From: CAYJFG01 sp964369405
GTDB lineage: Bacteria; Bacillota; Clostridia; Oscillospirales; Acutalibacteraceae
Assembly (NCBI GenBank): GCA_964369405.1
Contig: CAYJGB010000010.1
Location: 13,838-77,837, forward strand
DNA length: 64,000 bases
Direction: 5' to 3'
The notes under the pieces: generated by a model
What the model was told of the DNA's origin: nothing
What the model saw: the letters and a program-made list of their open reading frames with translations, nothing else
The model's database searches: none
Position numbers and translations under genes: made by a program
Shown here: positions 63,256 through 64,000 of the stretch, one piece after another
How positions within the stretch are numbered: the first letter of the stretch is position 1
Layout of the letters: each line of letters begins with the position of its first letter

Positions 63256-63552
63256 ATGGCAATAGATGTTGTTCCCGATTGGATTGCTGGACTAGATGAT
63301 GAAGATATTATATTTATCAAAAATTTTTTGCTTACATCAGGTTCATTGAAAGAAATTGCAAAGCAGTACGAAGTAACCTATCCAACTGTTCGACTCAGAC
63401 TTGATAAACTTATACAAAAAATACAAATATCTGAAACCAACACTAATGAACCTTATATATCACTTATTAAAAAGTTAGCTGTTAACGATAAACTTGATTT
63501 TGATACAGCTAAAATACTTATAAGCGAATATAAAAAAACGAAAGGAGTTTAA
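63256..63552 (+). CDS. DUF2089-like helix-turn-helix protein
   Basis: 98 residues from ATG 63256, 8 bases after AAAGGAGG; the earlier in-frame ATG at 63163 lacks a site and encodes hydrophobic junk. The protein resembles DUF2089: VPDWIAGLDDEDIIFIKNFL, then SGSLKEIAKQYEVTYPTVRLRLDKLI, a helix-turn-helix like that of sigma region 4, and a short acidic/basic tail. It probably regulates transcription, perhaps of its own operon. It is followed 6 bases later by a small membrane protein, an arrangement often seen for this family. Confidence 0.85.
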   Translation: MAIDVVPDWIAGLDDEDIIFIKNFLLTSGSLKEIAKQYEVTYPTVRLRLDKLIQKIQISETNTNEPYISLIKKLAVNDKLDFDTAKILISEYKKTKGV

Positions 63553-63558
63553 TTTTTT

Positions 63559-63891
63559 ATGACTATGATGCATATAGTAATTTTTTTAACTGTGACAATA
63601 ACTATAGGAGGAACAATTTTACACATTTTCCTATCTAAAAAAGAAAATAAATGGCTTGGACTAATTTTACCTTTAATTTGTATTATAACTTCATTTATTA
63701 TTATTTTGATAATTGGCATTTCAAATATTATGAATAATTATGAAGTACCAGCGACGATTATGCAAATGCTATTTGTTCTTGTTATATCTAATATTCCAAC
63801 TGGAATATTGTTAGCTATTTATTTTTTATATCGTAAAAAAATCAAAACACAAAATTCAATTAATAAGATGAACATACGAGACCTCGAATAA
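63559..63891 (+). CDS. Small membrane protein, partner of the DUF2089-like regulator
   Basis: 110 residues with three transmembrane segments (about 5-24, 31-54, 65-91) and a short basic tail. No recognised family. ATG 63559 lies 11 bases after AAAGGAG and 6 bases after the DUF2089-like stop, so the two are cotranscribed. By position it may be controlled by, or control, the regulator; this is inference. Confidence 0.72.
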   Translation: MTMMHIVIFLTVTITIGGTILHIFLSKKENKWLGLILPLICIITSFIIILIIGISNIMNNYEVPATIMQMLFVLVISNIPTGILLAIYFLYRKKIKTQNSINKMNIRDLE

Positions 63892-63903
63892 TTTTAACAA
63901 CTT

Positions 63904-63941
63904 AACAACGCACACTGATTTTTACCAGTGTGCGTTGTTTT
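63904..63941 (+). terminator. Terminator of the DUF2089 operon
   Basis: A perfect 14-bp inverted repeat AACAACGCACACTG / CAGTGTGCGTTGTT with an 8-base loop, then TT. It lies 12 bases past the stop. Confidence 0.9.
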
Positions 63942-63954
63942 CTGTTAGTTTGCT

Positions 63955-64000
63955 TGGCACCCCCGACCAGAATCGAACTGATAACTAACCCTTAGGAGTA
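63955..64000 (-). tRNA. tRNA, 3' half (partial; anticodon uncertain, perhaps CCU Arg)
   Basis: On the minus strand the sequence ends in an encoded CCA (63957-63955). It is preceded by a 3' acceptor strand CGGGGGT plus discriminator G, and a T arm ATCAG-TTCGATT-CTGGT with the universal TTCGA. The window cuts the molecule in or near the anticodon loop. CTCCTAA would give anticodon CCU (Arg), but the two pairs closing that stem do not fit well, so the identity is tentative. Confidence 0.8.

Overview
The window is AT-rich chromosomal DNA from a spore-forming, Gram-positive anaerobe of the class Clostridia. The evidence for this is an alpha/beta-type small acid-soluble spore protein, a gerA-gerB-gerC germinant-receptor operon, a GlgC+GlgD pair (GlgD is typical of Firmicutes), a small SRP RNA next to dnaX, and AGGAGG-type ribosome binding sites throughout. 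I cannot name the genus. No prophage, CRISPR array, transposase or integrase is visible. The only mobile-looking DNA is two copies of a roughly 155-bp repeat with terminal inverted repeats.

Layout, left to right. 1-2.5 kb: the 3' end of the housekeeping sigma factor gene, a small zincin-like protein, and an exported NlpC/P60 hydrolase with two good WalR-type boxes upstream. 2.7-9.3 kb: a small DUF6514-like protein, a LuxR-type regulator, a 979-residue DUF11/SdrD-B-like protein, and a divergent pair of unknowns (coiled coil plus membrane protein). 9.4-15 kb: housekeeping genes, namely fructose-bisphosphate aldolase, recR-ybaB-dnaX with the SRP RNA, and glyA. 15-24.5 kb: a PadR/DUF1700 pair, then a minus-strand cell-surface block running pepV-like peptidase, DUF975, GT2, licD, tarI, tarJ, followed by two tandem LCP ligases that share a 433-bp identical 5' segment. 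24.6-33.2 kb: YfbR-like nucleotidase, a YesN/YesM two-component system facing an orphan sugar-binding lipoprotein, PPK2, and a cation/proton antiporter gene broken by one in-frame TAA. 33.2-38.6 kb: spore genes (SASP, DUF4363-DUF421, gerABC). 38.6-45.5 kb: ilvE, an RluA-type synthase, DUF1294, a GHL10 hydrolase, mtaB, an HPr-like protein without the active-site His, and an unknown lipoprotein. 45.7-62.8 kb: glycogen metabolism (a malQ-glgP fusion, a second malQ, and a glgBCDA operon), interrupted by cinA, an rsmE-mtnN-HAD operon and a large GT-C-like membrane protein. 63-64 kb: DUF2089 with a small membrane protein, then the 3' half of a tRNA.

How the genes work together. GlgC/GlgD make ADP-glucose, GlgA elongates, GlgB branches, and the MalQ-GlgP fusion plus MalQ remobilise glycogen; no debranching enzyme is in the window. 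TarJ and TarI should make CDP-ribitol, and the adjacent LicD protein is the obvious candidate to transfer ribitol-phosphate onto a glycan built by the GT2. The LCP ligases could attach such a polymer to the wall. This resembles the human ISPD-FKTN/FKRP pathway and is the most biologically suggestive system here.

The best second-look items are: (1) the malQ-glgP fusion, whose junction still carries what looks like the old Shine-Dalgarno and start codon of glgP, with a Leu TTG where a TAG stop probably stood; (2) the TarIJ-LicD cassette; (3) the 433-bp gene-conversion-like identity between the LCP genes; (4) the nonsense codon in the antiporter; (5) the WalR boxes; (6) the MITE-like repeats with compensatory changes; (7) three consecutive hairpins ahead of the SASP gene.
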